Positions 16,305-25,322 of a DNA stretch of 64,000 nt are shown piece by piece (within the stretch, counting starts at the first letter, position 1; every line of letters starts with the position of its first letter). Source of the DNA: Lentzea sp. NBRC 102530 (GTDB lineage: Bacteria > Actinomycetota > Actinomycetes > Mycobacteriales > Pseudonocardiaceae). Made by a program: the position numbers and the translations under genes. The notes under the pieces are model-generated. The model searched no databases, was not told the DNA's origin, and saw only the letters and a list, made by a program, of their open reading frames with translations. The stretch covers positions 1 through 64,000 of the forward strand of contig NZ_BSTF01000003.1 of NCBI RefSeq assembly GCF_030269365.1. The letters run 5' to 3'.

Positions 16305-17026
16305 GCTTCTCGTTGGCAGGCAAGACAGCGCTCGTGACGGGCGCGCGCACGGGCATCGGCCGTGCCATCGCCCGCGGCCTGCACGAGGCGGGCGCGCAAC
16401 TGGTCCTCGTCGGGCGCGGCGACCTGTCGGACGTGGCACCGGCGCTCGCCACGGTGTCCATCGACCTCTCGCAACCGCAGGACGTCGAACCGGCCCTCGG
16501 CCCGATCCTCGCCGAGCACCGCGTCGACGTCCTGGTCAACAACGCCGGCACGATCCACCGGGGCGCCGCCGTCGACGTCTCATTGTCCGACTGGCAGCGG
16601 ATCATGGCGGTCAACCTCGACTCGGCGTTCGAGATCTCAAAGCTCTGCGGCCGCCAGATGATCGCCAATGGCGGTGGCAAGGTCGTCAACATCGCGTCGA
16701 TGCTGTCGTTCCAGGGCGGCATCCTCGTCTCGGCCTACACCGCGTCGAAGCACGCCCTGGTCGGCATGACCAAGCTGCTCGCCAACGAGTGGGCCGAGTC
16801 GAACGTGCAGGTCAACGCCATCGCACCGGGTTACATCGCCACCGACAACACCGCACCGCTGAGGGCCGACCCGGACCGCGAACCGGCGATCCGCAGCCGC
16901 ATCCCGGCTGGCCGCTGGGGCACGCCAGAAGATCTGGTGGGCCCGGCGGTGTTCCTTTCCTCGTCCGCATCCGATTATGTGACCGGACACGTTCTGGTCG
17001 TGGACGGAGGCTGGCTGGCGAGATGA
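16301..17026 (+). CDS. kduD: 2-dehydro-3-deoxy-D-gluconate 5-dehydrogenase
   Basis: 241-residue short-chain dehydrogenase. It has the nucleotide motif TGARTGIG, NNAG (VLVNNAGTIHRGAA), the catalytic Ser in VNIASMLSFQGG and YTASK, and the C-terminal FLSSSASDYVTGHVLVVDGG. Context next to kduI supports KduD, which makes KDG from 2,5-diketo-3-deoxygluconate. ATGA overlaps join it to kduI and to the regulator. No lyase, KDG kinase or aldolase is in the window, so the rest of the pathway is elsewhere. Confidence 0.9.
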   Translation: MSFSLAGKTALVTGARTGIGRAIARGLHEAGAQLVLVGRGDLSDVAPALATVSIDLSQPQDVEPALGPILAEHRVDVLVNNAGTIHRGAAVDVSLSDWQRIMAVNLDSAFEISKLCGRQMIANGGGKVVNIASMLSFQGGILVSAYTASKHALVGMTKLLANEWAESNVQVNAIAPGYIATDNTAPLRADPDREPAIRSRIPAGRWGTPEDLVGPAVFLSSSASDYVTGHVLVVDGGWLAR

Positions 17027-17607
17027 CCGACATCGCGCGGGTGACGGGCCTGCCGCAGTCGACGGTCCACCACCTCCTGCCGACGACGATGGTGGACGCG
17101 GTGGAGCGGGCACGGCCGGCGTTGCACGCGTTGCGGCGGTCGACGGGCTGCACCGTGCACCTGGCCGTGCTGTTGGGCGACGAACTGGTCCATGTGGACG
17201 AGGTCGAGAAGCCGTACCGCACGGCGTGGCGGCTGGGCACGTCCCTGCCCGCCCACGGCACCGCCATCGGCAAGGCCGTGCTGGCCTCGTTCTCCCCTGC
17301 CGAACTGGACGCCCACCTCACCCGCACCGGCCTGCCCGCCCGCACCCCGCACACGATCACCTCCGCACCTCGGCTGCGGGCGCAGCTCACGCGGGTGCGC
17401 CGGTCCGGGTTCGCGCTGGACGACGAGGAGAACGAGGTGGGCGTGCGCTGCGTCGGCGCCGCGGTCCGGGACCACTCGGGCGCGGTGATCGGCGGGCTGT
17501 CGGCGTCCTCGCCGGCGCTGGAGCACTCGCTGCCCGAGCTGATCGCGCTCGGGCCGCGGGTGCTGCGGGCGGCGGACGAGGTGTCAGCCGCGCTGGGGTG
17601 GCTCTGA
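17023..17607 (+). CDS. IclR-family regulator with a shortened DNA-binding domain
   Basis: 194 residues; the family is usually about 250. The ligand-binding domain is complete (STGCTVHLAVLLGDELVHVD, SLPAHGTAIGKAVLASFSPA, FALDDEENEVGVRCVGAAVR). The N-terminus keeps only MTDIARVTGLPQSTVHHLLP, helices 2-3 of the HTH. It then jumps straight to VERARPALHALRR, so the first helix, the wing and the linker (roughly 60 residues) are missing. The ATGA overlap with kduD fixes this start; no better HTH exists in frame upstream. Whether it still binds DNA is doubtful. Confidence 0.8.
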   Translation: MTDIARVTGLPQSTVHHLLPTTMVDAVERARPALHALRRSTGCTVHLAVLLGDELVHVDEVEKPYRTAWRLGTSLPAHGTAIGKAVLASFSPAELDAHLTRTGLPARTPHTITSAPRLRAQLTRVRRSGFALDDEENEVGVRCVGAAVRDHSGAVIGGLSASSPALEHSLPELIALGPRVLRAADEVSAALGWL

Positions 17608-17925
17608 CCGCGCGGCGACGGCGGCGAACAGGTCCCAGCCGTCGAGTTCGGCGACCTGCCACCCGGCTTCGTCGAGCAGCGCGCGGATCACCCCGGGCCG
17701 GTTGAGGTTCAGACTGCGGCCACCACACGCCACCTGTCCGGCGTGCCGGAAACCGTCCGCGACGAGGCGCCCGTCGCCCGCCTGGAACACGATCACGAGC
17801 TGTCCGGGCTCGCCCTCGCGACGCAGCCGCACGACCTCGCGGCGGCCGTCGCCGCAGGAGTGGCGCACCGACCAGACGAACCGGTTCGCGCCGATCAGCA
17901 ACGACCTGATCCCGCGCCGCGCCAC
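17584..17925 (-). CDS. Hypothetical protein, 113 residues
   Basis: From a GTG at 17925 the frame reads VARRGIRSLLIGANRFVWSV, then RREGEPGQLVIVFQAGDGRL, and ends AELDGWDLFAAVAAR. The alternating hydrophobic strands and clear codon bias support a real gene, but I do not recognise a family. It lies 80 bases downstream of holB on the same strand and overlaps the convergent iclR-type gene by 24 bases. Confidence 0.6.
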   Translation of the reverse strand: MARRGIRSLLIGANRFVWSVRHSCGDGRREVVRLRREGEPGQLVIVFQAGDGRLVADGFRHAGQVACGGRSLNLNRPGVIRALLDEAGWQVAELDGWDLFAAVAARSEPPQRG

Positions 17926-18005
17926 CGGTTCAGCCCCGCTGGGGCGGTGCGACCAGGTCCGGCCGCAGCCGCGACGCCGTCTCCGCGGTGACGGTGGCCC
18001 CGTGG

Positions 18006-19202
18006 TCAGCCACGGTGCAGGGTGGTGACCATCGCCTCGACGGCGATCCGCGGCTTCACGTTGACCTCGATCGCCTCGCGGCACGCCAGCACGGCTTCCA
18101 GCCGCCGCAGGATCGACTCCGGCGTCCACTGGGCGGCCGCGGTCTTCGAGTCGCCGGAACGGTCCGGGTGCATCAGCGCCGCCTCGGACCCGGTCCTCGT
18201 GACCAGGGCGTCGCGGTAGAAGCCGGCCAGGTCGACCAGCGCCATGTCGAGCGAGTCGCGCTGGGTGCGGGTGGCGCGGGACTTCTGGCGCTTCTCCAGG
18301 TCCTTCAGCGCGCCCTTCGCGCCTCGGGTGGCGGCGGCGGTGCCCTTGCCGGTGCCGCCCGCGCCCATCGCGGTCTCCAGGGCTTCGCGCTCGGCCTCGT
18401 TGCGGGCCTCGTTGGCGGTCGAGGCGTCGTCCTCTGCCGCCTTGATCAGTTCGTCGGCGCAGGTGAAGACGTCGGCGGGCCTGCGCAGGGCGAGCGGAAT
18501 GCGCAGGACGGCCTCGCGGCGGGCCCGGGACTGCTCGTCGGAGGCCAGGCGACGGGCCCGGCCGACGTGGCCGCCGCAGACCGAGGCCGCCCACTTCGCC
18601 ATCTCGGGCGAGACGCCGTCGACGGTCTCCAGCGCTGTGGCGATGTCGGCGGGCCGCGGCGAACCCAGCGACACCAGCCGGCAGCGGGAGCGGATGGTCA
18701 CCGACACGTCGTCGGGGTGGTCGGAGGGGGCGCAGAGCAGGAAGACGGTGCGCTCCGGCGGTTCCTCGACGGCCTTGAGCAGGGCGTTCGCGGCGCCCTC
18801 GGTCAGCCTGTCGGCGTCCTCGATGATCACGACCTGCCAGCGGCCCGAGGTGGGGCGGCGGGCCGAGATCTGCACCAGGGACCGCATCTCGGCAACGGAG
18901 ATCGAGAGGCCCTCGGGCGCGACCACGCGCACGTCGGCGTGGGTGCCGTGCAACGTCGTGCGGCAGCCGGCGCACTCACCGCAGCCGGGGCGGTCGTCGG
19001 TCACCACGCACTGCAGCGCGGCCGCGAACGCGCGGGCGGTCGACGAACGACCGGAGCCGGGCGGGCCGGTGAAGAGCCATGCGTGCGTCATCACGCCTGG
19101 TGCCGGCGTGCCACCGGAGACGATCGTGGCCGCCGCCTCCGCGGACGCCGCCAGGGTCGCCACCGCTTCGGGCTGGCCGACCACCTCGTGCCACACGCTC
19201 AT
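18006..19202 (-). CDS. holB: DNA polymerase III delta' subunit
   Basis: 398 residues. Clamp-loader features: P-loop TGPPGSGRSSTARAF, zinc-binding CGECAGC, Walker B VVIIEDADRLTEGAANALLK and the sensor region SVTIRSRCRLVSLGSPRPAD. The SRC motif is present (IRSRC). The C-terminal collar domain carries an Ala/Gly/Lys insertion (AMGAGGTGKGTAAATRGAKG). It loads the sliding clamp at replication forks. It is co-directional with the MFS/kinase fusion and topA. Confidence 0.92.
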   Translation of the reverse strand: MSVWHEVVGQPEAVATLAASAEAAATIVSGGTPAPGVMTHAWLFTGPPGSGRSSTARAFAAALQCVVTDDRPGCGECAGCRTTLHGTHADVRVVAPEGLSISVAEMRSLVQISARRPTSGRWQVVIIEDADRLTEGAANALLKAVEEPPERTVFLLCAPSDHPDDVSVTIRSRCRLVSLGSPRPADIATALETVDGVSPEMAKWAASVCGGHVGRARRLASDEQSRARREAVLRIPLALRRPADVFTCADELIKAAEDDASTANEARNEAEREALETAMGAGGTGKGTAAATRGAKGALKDLEKRQKSRATRTQRDSLDMALVDLAGFYRDALVTRTGSEAALMHPDRSGDSKTAAAQWTPESILRRLEAVLACREAIEVNVKPRIAVEAMVTTLHRG

Positions 19203-19225
19203 GGGTGCAGTCTTCCAGCGGCGGG

Positions 19226-21262
19226 TCAGACCGCGGCTTCGGGGACGGCGCGCCTGCGACCGGCGAGCAACGGCACCACGGCGGCGCGCACCCGCTCGGC
19301 CACCTCGTCGGTGTCGCCGTCCGCCTCGACCACGAGGTACCGGTCGGGGTCGGAGGCGGCCATCTCGCTCAGCAGCCGCTGCACCCGCCAGTGGTGCTCG
19401 GGCCCGATGCCCTTGCCGTCGGCCACCGGGCGGTCCAGCAGGATCGTCAGGTCGGGACGCAGGCGGCCGGTGGCCCAGTCGACCAGGCCTTCGAGCTCCT
19501 GGTGTTCCAACGAGCTGGTGGCGGTGAAGTGCGCCAACGGCGAGTCGACGTACCGCTCCATCACCACGACGGAACCCGAGTCCAACGCGGGACGCACCTG
19601 CCGTTCGACGACGTCGGCACGGACCGCGGCAGCCACGAGGGCCTGCGCGCGCACGCCCGCCAGTTCGGCCGACGACAGCATCGTGCGCAACCGGCGTTCG
19701 TCGTGCTCGGGATCGGCGGCCAGCAGCACGTCGAGCCCCTCCGCGCGCAACGCGGCGGCCAGGCGCCTGGCCTGCACCGACGTGTCCTCACGGGTGTCGC
19801 CCTCGACCGCGATCAGCATGCCCTTGGTGTGCCGTCGTCCCCGGATCGCCGCGAACAGCGACGACAACACCGGCTCCTCACGACGGTCGTCCATCTGCCG
19901 GTACGCGACGAGGCCCAGCACGATCGCGATCACCGCGCCGCCGAGCATCACCGGACGGCTCGCGTCGACCTCCATCGGGTGGCCGAACACGCTGACCTGC
20001 CGCTTCTGCAGCAACGTGAGCAGCAGCGGCGCGCCGGCCGAGGCACCGAACAGCACGACCTTCAGCAACGTCTGGATCAGGGCGACCGTGCGGCCGCGCA
20101 TGTCGTCCTCGACCTGCGAGCCCACGATCGTGAGGCCCGTCAGGAACGCCACGCCCGCACATGCGCCGACCAGCGCCACCGTCAGCAGCGCGATCCACAG
20201 GTGCGGAGCGAACGCGACCAGCGCGAGCGAGATGCCGGCGAGCACGATCGTGACGCCGAACAGGCGGTTGTAGGCGAGGCGCTGGGCGAGCCGCGGTGCC
20301 GTCGCCATGCCGACCGCGAGCCCGAGGAACACGGCCACGAACAGCAGACCGAACGTCGAGGCGCCGCCCAGCAGCGACAACGCGTAGAGCTTGGCCGTGC
20401 CGATCACGACACCGGCTGCGGCGAACGCGCCGATCATGCCGATGAGCAGGCCGCGGACCAGCGGCGTCTTGCCGGCGAACCGCAGTCCGTCGCGGAACAT
20501 CGCGATGAAGCCGAGCTTGTCCTGGTCGTCCTTCTTGCGGGCCGACGAGACGCGGCCGGACAGCTCCGGCAGGCGGGTCGCGACCAGGACCGCCGAGGTG
20601 AAGTACAGCAGGCCGTTGATCACCACCGCGATCGTCGCGATGCTGAACTCCAGGTTCCCGCCCTGCAGGTTCAGGTACGCGGGGATGCCCGAGATCAGCG
20701 AGTACAGGCCGAAACCGCTGATCGTGGAGATGCCGTAGGTCATCACGAGGCCGAGCTGGTTCGCCGACTCCACCTGGTCCGGGCGGCGCAGCAGGTTCGG
20801 CACCGCCGACTCCTTGGCCGGGATCCACAGCATCGCGCAGCAGCCGACCAGGAAGTTCGCGACGAAGAGCCAGATCGGCGAGCCGACCAGCGCGATCGAG
20901 ATGAACAGCGACCCGCGCAGGACGTCGCAGACGACCATGACCTTGCGGCGGTCGAACTTGTCCGCGAGCACGCCCCCGATCGGCGCGAAGAGGATGCCGG
21001 GCAGCAGCTGCGTGAGCACGACGAGCGGCAGGGCGAACGACTGCCACTCGTAGCTCTTCATCATCGTCGAGACCAGACCGGTCAACGCGAGCAGTGACAG
21101 CCAGTCACCGACGCTGCACAGGTAGGTGACGAGCCAGAGCCGCCGGAACGGCCGGATGGCGAGTACCGATCGAAGCCGGTGAACCGTGGACACGCTGGAC
21201 TGGGCCTGCCCTGCCTGGCCTGCCTCGGTCGCCGGTGTGTCCGCGTCCTGAATTTCCGTCAC
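19226..21262 (-). CDS. MFS permease fused to a thymidylate-kinase-like domain
   Basis: 678 residues. Residues 30-460 are an MFS-type membrane domain (RPFRRLWLVTYLCSVGDWLS, GGVLADKFDRRKVMVVCDVL). Residues 480-670 align with thymidylate kinase (MERYVDSPLAHFTATSS matching the DR(Y/F)xxSxxAYQ motif, and RLRPDLTILLDRPVADG). The P-loop is degenerate: where GGDGAGKST is expected, the sequence reads EGDTREDTSVQ, without the Gly-Lys. The kinase half is therefore unlikely to phosphorylate dTMP in the normal way. Such fusions occur in actinobacteria next to holB; role unknown. Confidence 0.85.
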   Translation of the reverse strand: MTEIQDADTPATEAGQAGQAQSSVSTVHRLRSVLAIRPFRRLWLVTYLCSVGDWLSLLALTGLVSTMMKSYEWQSFALPLVVLTQLLPGILFAPIGGVLADKFDRRKVMVVCDVLRGSLFISIALVGSPIWLFVANFLVGCCAMLWIPAKESAVPNLLRRPDQVESANQLGLVMTYGISTISGFGLYSLISGIPAYLNLQGGNLEFSIATIAVVINGLLYFTSAVLVATRLPELSGRVSSARKKDDQDKLGFIAMFRDGLRFAGKTPLVRGLLIGMIGAFAAAGVVIGTAKLYALSLLGGASTFGLLFVAVFLGLAVGMATAPRLAQRLAYNRLFGVTIVLAGISLALVAFAPHLWIALLTVALVGACAGVAFLTGLTIVGSQVEDDMRGRTVALIQTLLKVVLFGASAGAPLLLTLLQKRQVSVFGHPMEVDASRPVMLGGAVIAIVLGLVAYRQMDDRREEPVLSSLFAAIRGRRHTKGMLIAVEGDTREDTSVQARRLAAALRAEGLDVLLAADPEHDERRLRTMLSSAELAGVRAQALVAAAVRADVVERQVRPALDSGSVVVMERYVDSPLAHFTATSSLEHQELEGLVDWATGRLRPDLTILLDRPVADGKGIGPEHHWRVQRLLSEMAASDPDRYLVVEADGDTDEVAERVRAAVVPLLAGRRRAVPEAAV

Positions 21263-21334
21263 CCCTAAATCGCCACTCCCGTGCGATCAGCGTAACCGGA
21301 TGTGGTGAGTCAGGTTGACGGACTCAGAACACGG

Positions 21335-21772
21335 CTAGCTGAAGATCGCTCCGAGGATGCCGACCAGGACCAGCACGAAGAACCCGATGACGACCAGGCA
21401 GCCGATGAACGCGGCCACGCCACTCGTCTGCTGCGCGGGCTGTTGTTGTTGCGGCGCAGGGTTTTGCGCCGGCACCTGGTAGGCGGGAGCGAACTGCTGC
21501 GGAGCGTACTGGTGCTGCGCGCGCGGCGCCCGGCCACGCGGCCGCCGCTGCTCCTGCTGCATCTGCGCGTGGATCGCCTGCCGCATCTGCTCGGTCGGCG
21601 CCGGAGGTGTCGGCACCGCCACACGTGAGCTGAACGACGTCCACTGAGGAGTGACGTAAGTGTCCGCCGTGACCAGACCGGCCAGCGGGTCCGGGTACAG
21701 CCGGGGAGGCGGCGGGGCCTGAGTCCCGTCGGGTCCGAACTCGTTGATCGGCACCGCCACCCCCTGCGACAT
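21335..21772 (-). CDS. Small Pro/Gln-rich tail-anchored membrane protein
   Basis: 145 residues. A low-complexity cytoplasmic part rich in Pro, Gln and Ala (QVPAQNPAPQQQQPAQQ) is followed by one C-terminal membrane helix (VAAFIGCLVVIGFFVLVLVG). It starts on the topA stop codon (TGATG), so it is translated from the topA message. No family recognised; it may recruit partners to the membrane through the Pro-rich part. Confidence 0.7.
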   Translation of the reverse strand: MSQGVAVPINEFGPDGTQAPPPPRLYPDPLAGLVTADTYVTPQWTSFSSRVAVPTPPAPTEQMRQAIHAQMQQEQRRPRGRAPRAQHQYAPQQFAPAYQVPAQNPAPQQQQPAQQTSGVAAFIGCLVVIGFFVLVLVGILGAIFS

Positions 21773-24543
21773 CAGCTCTTGGTCTTGGCCGGAGCCTTCT
21801 TCGGCGCGGCGGGCTTCTTCGCCGCCGGCTTCTTGGCGGGGGCCTTCTTCTTGACCGGTCCCTTGGCGCGCTTCTCGGCCAGCAGTTCGGCCGCGCGCTC
21901 GTCGGTGATCGACTCGACGCTGTCGGTCTTGCGCAGCGACGCGTTCGCCTCGCCGTCGGTGACGTACGGGCCGAAGCGGCCCTCCTTGATCACCATCGGC
22001 TTGCCGGACACCGGGTCGTTGCCCATCTCGCGCAACGGCGGCGCGGCGGCCGCGCGACCCCGCTTCTTCGGCTCGGAGTAGATCTTCAGGGCCTCTTCGA
22101 GCGTGACCGTGAAGATCTGCGCCTCGTCGGTCAGCGACCGCGAGTCCGTGCCCTTCTTCAGGTACGGGCCGTAGCGGCCGTTCTGCGCGGTGATCTCGGC
22201 GCCCGTCTCCGGGTCCTTGCCCACCACGCGCGGCAGCGAGAGCAGCTTCAGCGCGTCGTCGATCGTGATCGTGTCGAGCGACATCGACTTGAACAACGAG
22301 CCGGTGCGCGGCTTCGGGGCCTTCGCCTTGGACTTCGCGGCCGTGCCGTTCTCGGCCGGTTCCGGCAGCACCTCGGTCACGTACGGGCCGAAGCGGCCCT
22401 CCTTGGCCACGATCTCATTGCCCGAGACCGGGTCGGTGCCCAGGGAGCGGCCCTCCTGCGGCGTCGAGAACAGCTTCTCGGCGATCTCGCTGGTCAGCTC
22501 GTCCGGCGCCAGGTCCTCCGGCAGGTTCGCGCGCTGCGCGGCCTCGTCGACCTCGCGCTCCAGGTACGGCCCGAAGCGGCCGACGCGGACGACGACCGTG
22601 CGGCCCTCGTCGTCGCTGAACAGCGGGATCGAGTTGACCTCACGCGGGTCGATGTCCTCGACACCCGTGCCGACCAGCTTCTTCAGCCCGCCGGAACGGC
22701 CGATCGAGCCGTCCGGGCCGACGTCGCCACCGAAGTAGAACCCGGACAGCCAGTTCGTGCGGCCCTGGCGACCTGCGGCGATGCCGTCCAGCTCGTCTTC
22801 CAGGGCGGCGGTGAAGTCGTAGTCGACCAGGCGGCCGAAGTGCTGCTCCAGCAGCCCGACCACGGCGAACGCGACCCAGGACGGGACCAGCGCCGCGCCC
22901 TTCTTCCACACGTAACCGCGGTCCTGGACCGTGCTGATGATCGACGAGTAGGTGGAGGGACGGCCGATGCCGAGCTCCTCCATCGTCTTGATCAGCGACG
23001 GCTCGGTGTAGCGCGAGGGCGGCGAGGTGGTGTGGCCGTCCGCGGACAGCTCCGCGATCGTCAGGTCCTGGTCCTTGACCAGCAGCGGCAGGCGCGACTC
23101 CGCGTCGTCCGACTCACCGCCGGCCTCGGCGTCGACGGTCTCGACGTAGGCCTTGAGGAAGCCGGCGAACGTGATCGTGCGGCCGGAGGCGGCGAACGTG
23201 ACCTCCTGGCCCGTCGCGGCCCGCCCCTGGATGCGGATCGAGGTCGTGTTGCCTCGCGCGTCGGCCATCTGGGAGGCGATCGTGCGCTGCCAGATCATCT
23301 CGTAGAGCTTGAACTCGTCCGAGTCGAGCTCCGCGGCGACCTGGCCGGGCGTGCGGAAGACCTCTCCCGCCGGCCTGATGGCCTCGTGGGCCTCCTGCGC
23401 GTTCTTGACCTTGCGGGTGTACTGGCGCGGCTTGTCCGAGACGTACTGCGCGCCGTACAGGTCCGTCGCCTGCGTGCGGGCCGCGTTGATCGCGGTCTCC
23501 GACAGCGTCGTGCTGTCGGTTCGCATGTAGGTGATGTAGCCGTTCTCGTACAGCTTCTGGGCCGTGCGCATGGTCCGGTCCGCGGAGAAGCGCAGCTTGC
23601 GGCCCGCCTCCTGCTGCAGCGTCGAGGTCATGAACGGCGCGTACGGCTTGCGCGTGTACGGCTTCTCCTCGACCGAGGAGACCTTGACCGGCGCGTTCTC
23701 CAGCCCGGCGGCGATGGCGCGGGCCTGCTGCTCGTCCAGCACGACCACCTCGGCCTTGCCGGTGAGCTTGCCGTCCGAGCCGAAGTCGCGGCCCGTGGCG
23801 AGCCTCGTGCCGTCGACGGCCACGAGACGCGCGCCGAACTGACGCGGCGTGGCGTCCGCACCGGCGTCCATCTGCGCGGAGATGTCCCAGTAGCTCGCGG
23901 AGACGAACTTCATCCGCTCGCGTTCGCGCTCCACGACCAGACGCGTCGCCACGGACTGCACGCGGCCTGCCGAGAGCTTCGGCATGACCTTCTTCCACAG
24001 GACCGGGCTGACCTCGTAGCCGTAGAGGCGGTCGAGGATGCGGCGGGTCTCCTGCGCGTCGACCAGGTCCTGGTCGAGGTCGCGGGGGTTCGCGGCGGCG
24101 GCCTGGATCGCGGACTCGGTGATCTCGTGGAACACCATCCGGCGGACCGGGATCTTCGGCTTCAGGGTCTCGAGGAGGTGCCAGGCGATGGCCTCACCCT
24201 CGCGGTCACCGTCTGTCGCGAGGTAGAGCTCGTCGACGTCCTTCAACGCTTCCTTGAGCTCGGTGACCAGCGACTTCTTGTCGGCGGAGACCACGTAGAG
24301 CGGTTCGAAGTCGTGGTCGACGTCCACGCCGAGCCTGGCCCAGGACTGGCCCTTGAACTTCGTCGGAACGTCGGCGGCACCGCGCGGCAGGTCCCGGATG
24401 TGTCCCCTGGAGGACTCCACGACGAAGTTGCTGCCGAGGTACGAGGCGATCTTGCGCGCCTTCGTGGGCGACTCGACGATCACCAGTCGTCGGGTGCTGC
24501 CCCCGCCTCCGCTGCTCTTTCTCGTCCGTGTCGATCCAGCCAC
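21772..24543 (-). CDS. topA: DNA topoisomerase I
   Basis: About 923 residues from a GTG at 24543, which gives the usual actinobacterial start VAGSTRTRKSSGGGGSTRRL. The TOPRIM domain has LVIVESPTKARKIASYLG and YLATDGDREGEAIAWHL (DxD acidic site). The active-site Tyr is in GYITYMRTDS. The C-terminus has GNDPVSG-EGRFGPYVT type repeats instead of zinc fingers, and a Lys/Ala/Pro tail (KKKAPAKKPAAKKPAAPKK) typical of high-GC actinobacteria, which helps processivity on DNA. It relaxes negative supercoils. Confidence 0.96.
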   Translation of the reverse strand: MAGSTRTRKSSGGGGSTRRLVIVESPTKARKIASYLGSNFVVESSRGHIRDLPRGAADVPTKFKGQSWARLGVDVDHDFEPLYVVSADKKSLVTELKEALKDVDELYLATDGDREGEAIAWHLLETLKPKIPVRRMVFHEITESAIQAAAANPRDLDQDLVDAQETRRILDRLYGYEVSPVLWKKVMPKLSAGRVQSVATRLVVERERERMKFVSASYWDISAQMDAGADATPRQFGARLVAVDGTRLATGRDFGSDGKLTGKAEVVVLDEQQARAIAAGLENAPVKVSSVEEKPYTRKPYAPFMTSTLQQEAGRKLRFSADRTMRTAQKLYENGYITYMRTDSTTLSETAINAARTQATDLYGAQYVSDKPRQYTRKVKNAQEAHEAIRPAGEVFRTPGQVAAELDSDEFKLYEMIWQRTIASQMADARGNTTSIRIQGRAATGQEVTFAASGRTITFAGFLKAYVETVDAEAGGESDDAESRLPLLVKDQDLTIAELSADGHTTSPPSRYTEPSLIKTMEELGIGRPSTYSSIISTVQDRGYVWKKGAALVPSWVAFAVVGLLEQHFGRLVDYDFTAALEDELDGIAAGRQGRTNWLSGFYFGGDVGPDGSIGRSGGLKKLVGTGVEDIDPREVNSIPLFSDDEGRTVVVRVGRFGPYLEREVDEAAQRANLPEDLAPDELTSEIAEKLFSTPQEGRSLGTDPVSGNEIVAKEGRFGPYVTEVLPEPAENGTAAKSKAKAPKPRTGSLFKSMSLDTITIDDALKLLSLPRVVGKDPETGAEITAQNGRYGPYLKKGTDSRSLTDEAQIFTVTLEEALKIYSEPKKRGRAAAAPPLREMGNDPVSGKPMVIKEGRFGPYVTDGEANASLRKTDSVESITDERAAELLAEKRAKGPVKKKAPAKKPAAKKPAAPKKAPAKTKS

Positions 24544-24684
24544 TCGCCGTCCCGCTCTCTTCCAAACCCGGTTCCCAGGCCCGCCAGTGTTGCCCAGCGT
24601 CGGCCGAAAAGCACACCTGTCCGTCATGTCTCCGCGACGCCCGTACGACGAGACAGAGTGACACAACCATGCCGGACCGCCCGC

Positions 24685-25257
24685 TCAGGCCGCCGGCCAG
24701 GTGCTCATCGCCACTCCCTGAGGAGGGCTTCCGACCAGCTCAGCGAGCCTTGCCAGCCGTCGCCGGCCGGTCACCCGCAACGCCGGTGCCCCTACCAGGG
24801 TGCACGGAAGTCCGGACGCGAGCAGGGCATTTTGCAACGGCAGGTGTGTCTGCGGTGCGTTGGGGTCCAAACCGAGCAGGTACGCGGACTCCATCCAGCT
24901 GCCCGCGGCCAGCGCCCAGACGCGCAGCACTGCTCCGTTCAGCTCGAAGTCGGACGGCACGGTCTTGCCCGATCCGGTCAGCCAGCGGGCGGCCAGAGGG
25001 GTGAGATCCGTGCGGAACGGCGTGCGGACGAAGTGCGTGCCCTCCTCGTTGACGCACAGCTCCGTGGTCACGCCGCGCTCGGTGCAGGCCTGCTTCAGGG
25101 GCTGGTGGCGCCACTGATCGCGCAGCTCGACGTAGACGCGGGCGGCCGTACCGCGCGCGAAGCTGACGGCCTGCCCCGGCCCGCAGAGGAAGCCGGCGAG
25201 GTCCGCCTTGGCCGGCGTGCGCGCCTCGGCCGAGAAGAAGGACAGCTGCCCAACCAC
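24685..25257 (-). CDS. Conserved actinobacterial protein upstream of topA
   Basis: 190 residues. It begins VVGQLSFFSAEARTPAKADL and contains WRHQPLKQACTERG, EGTHFVRTPFRTDLTPLAAR and LRVWALAAGSWMESAYLLGL. The position next to topA is that of mycobacterial Rv3647c, which I recall as conserved and uncharacterised. No catalytic motif recognised. The GTG at 25257 lies 65 bases beyond the end of the lipoprotein array, and the frame is co-directional with topA. Confidence 0.75.
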   Translation of the reverse strand: MVGQLSFFSAEARTPAKADLAGFLCGPGQAVSFARGTAARVYVELRDQWRHQPLKQACTERGVTTELCVNEEGTHFVRTPFRTDLTPLAARWLTGSGKTVPSDFELNGAVLRVWALAAGSWMESAYLLGLDPNAPQTHLPLQNALLASGLPCTLVGAPALRVTGRRRLARLAELVGSPPQGVAMSTWPAA

Positions 25258-25322
25258 GGCCGACAGCGTAGAACAGACGTTCGACTGTGACCAGTGGTGC
25301 GCCTGTGACTACGCCGGTCGAG

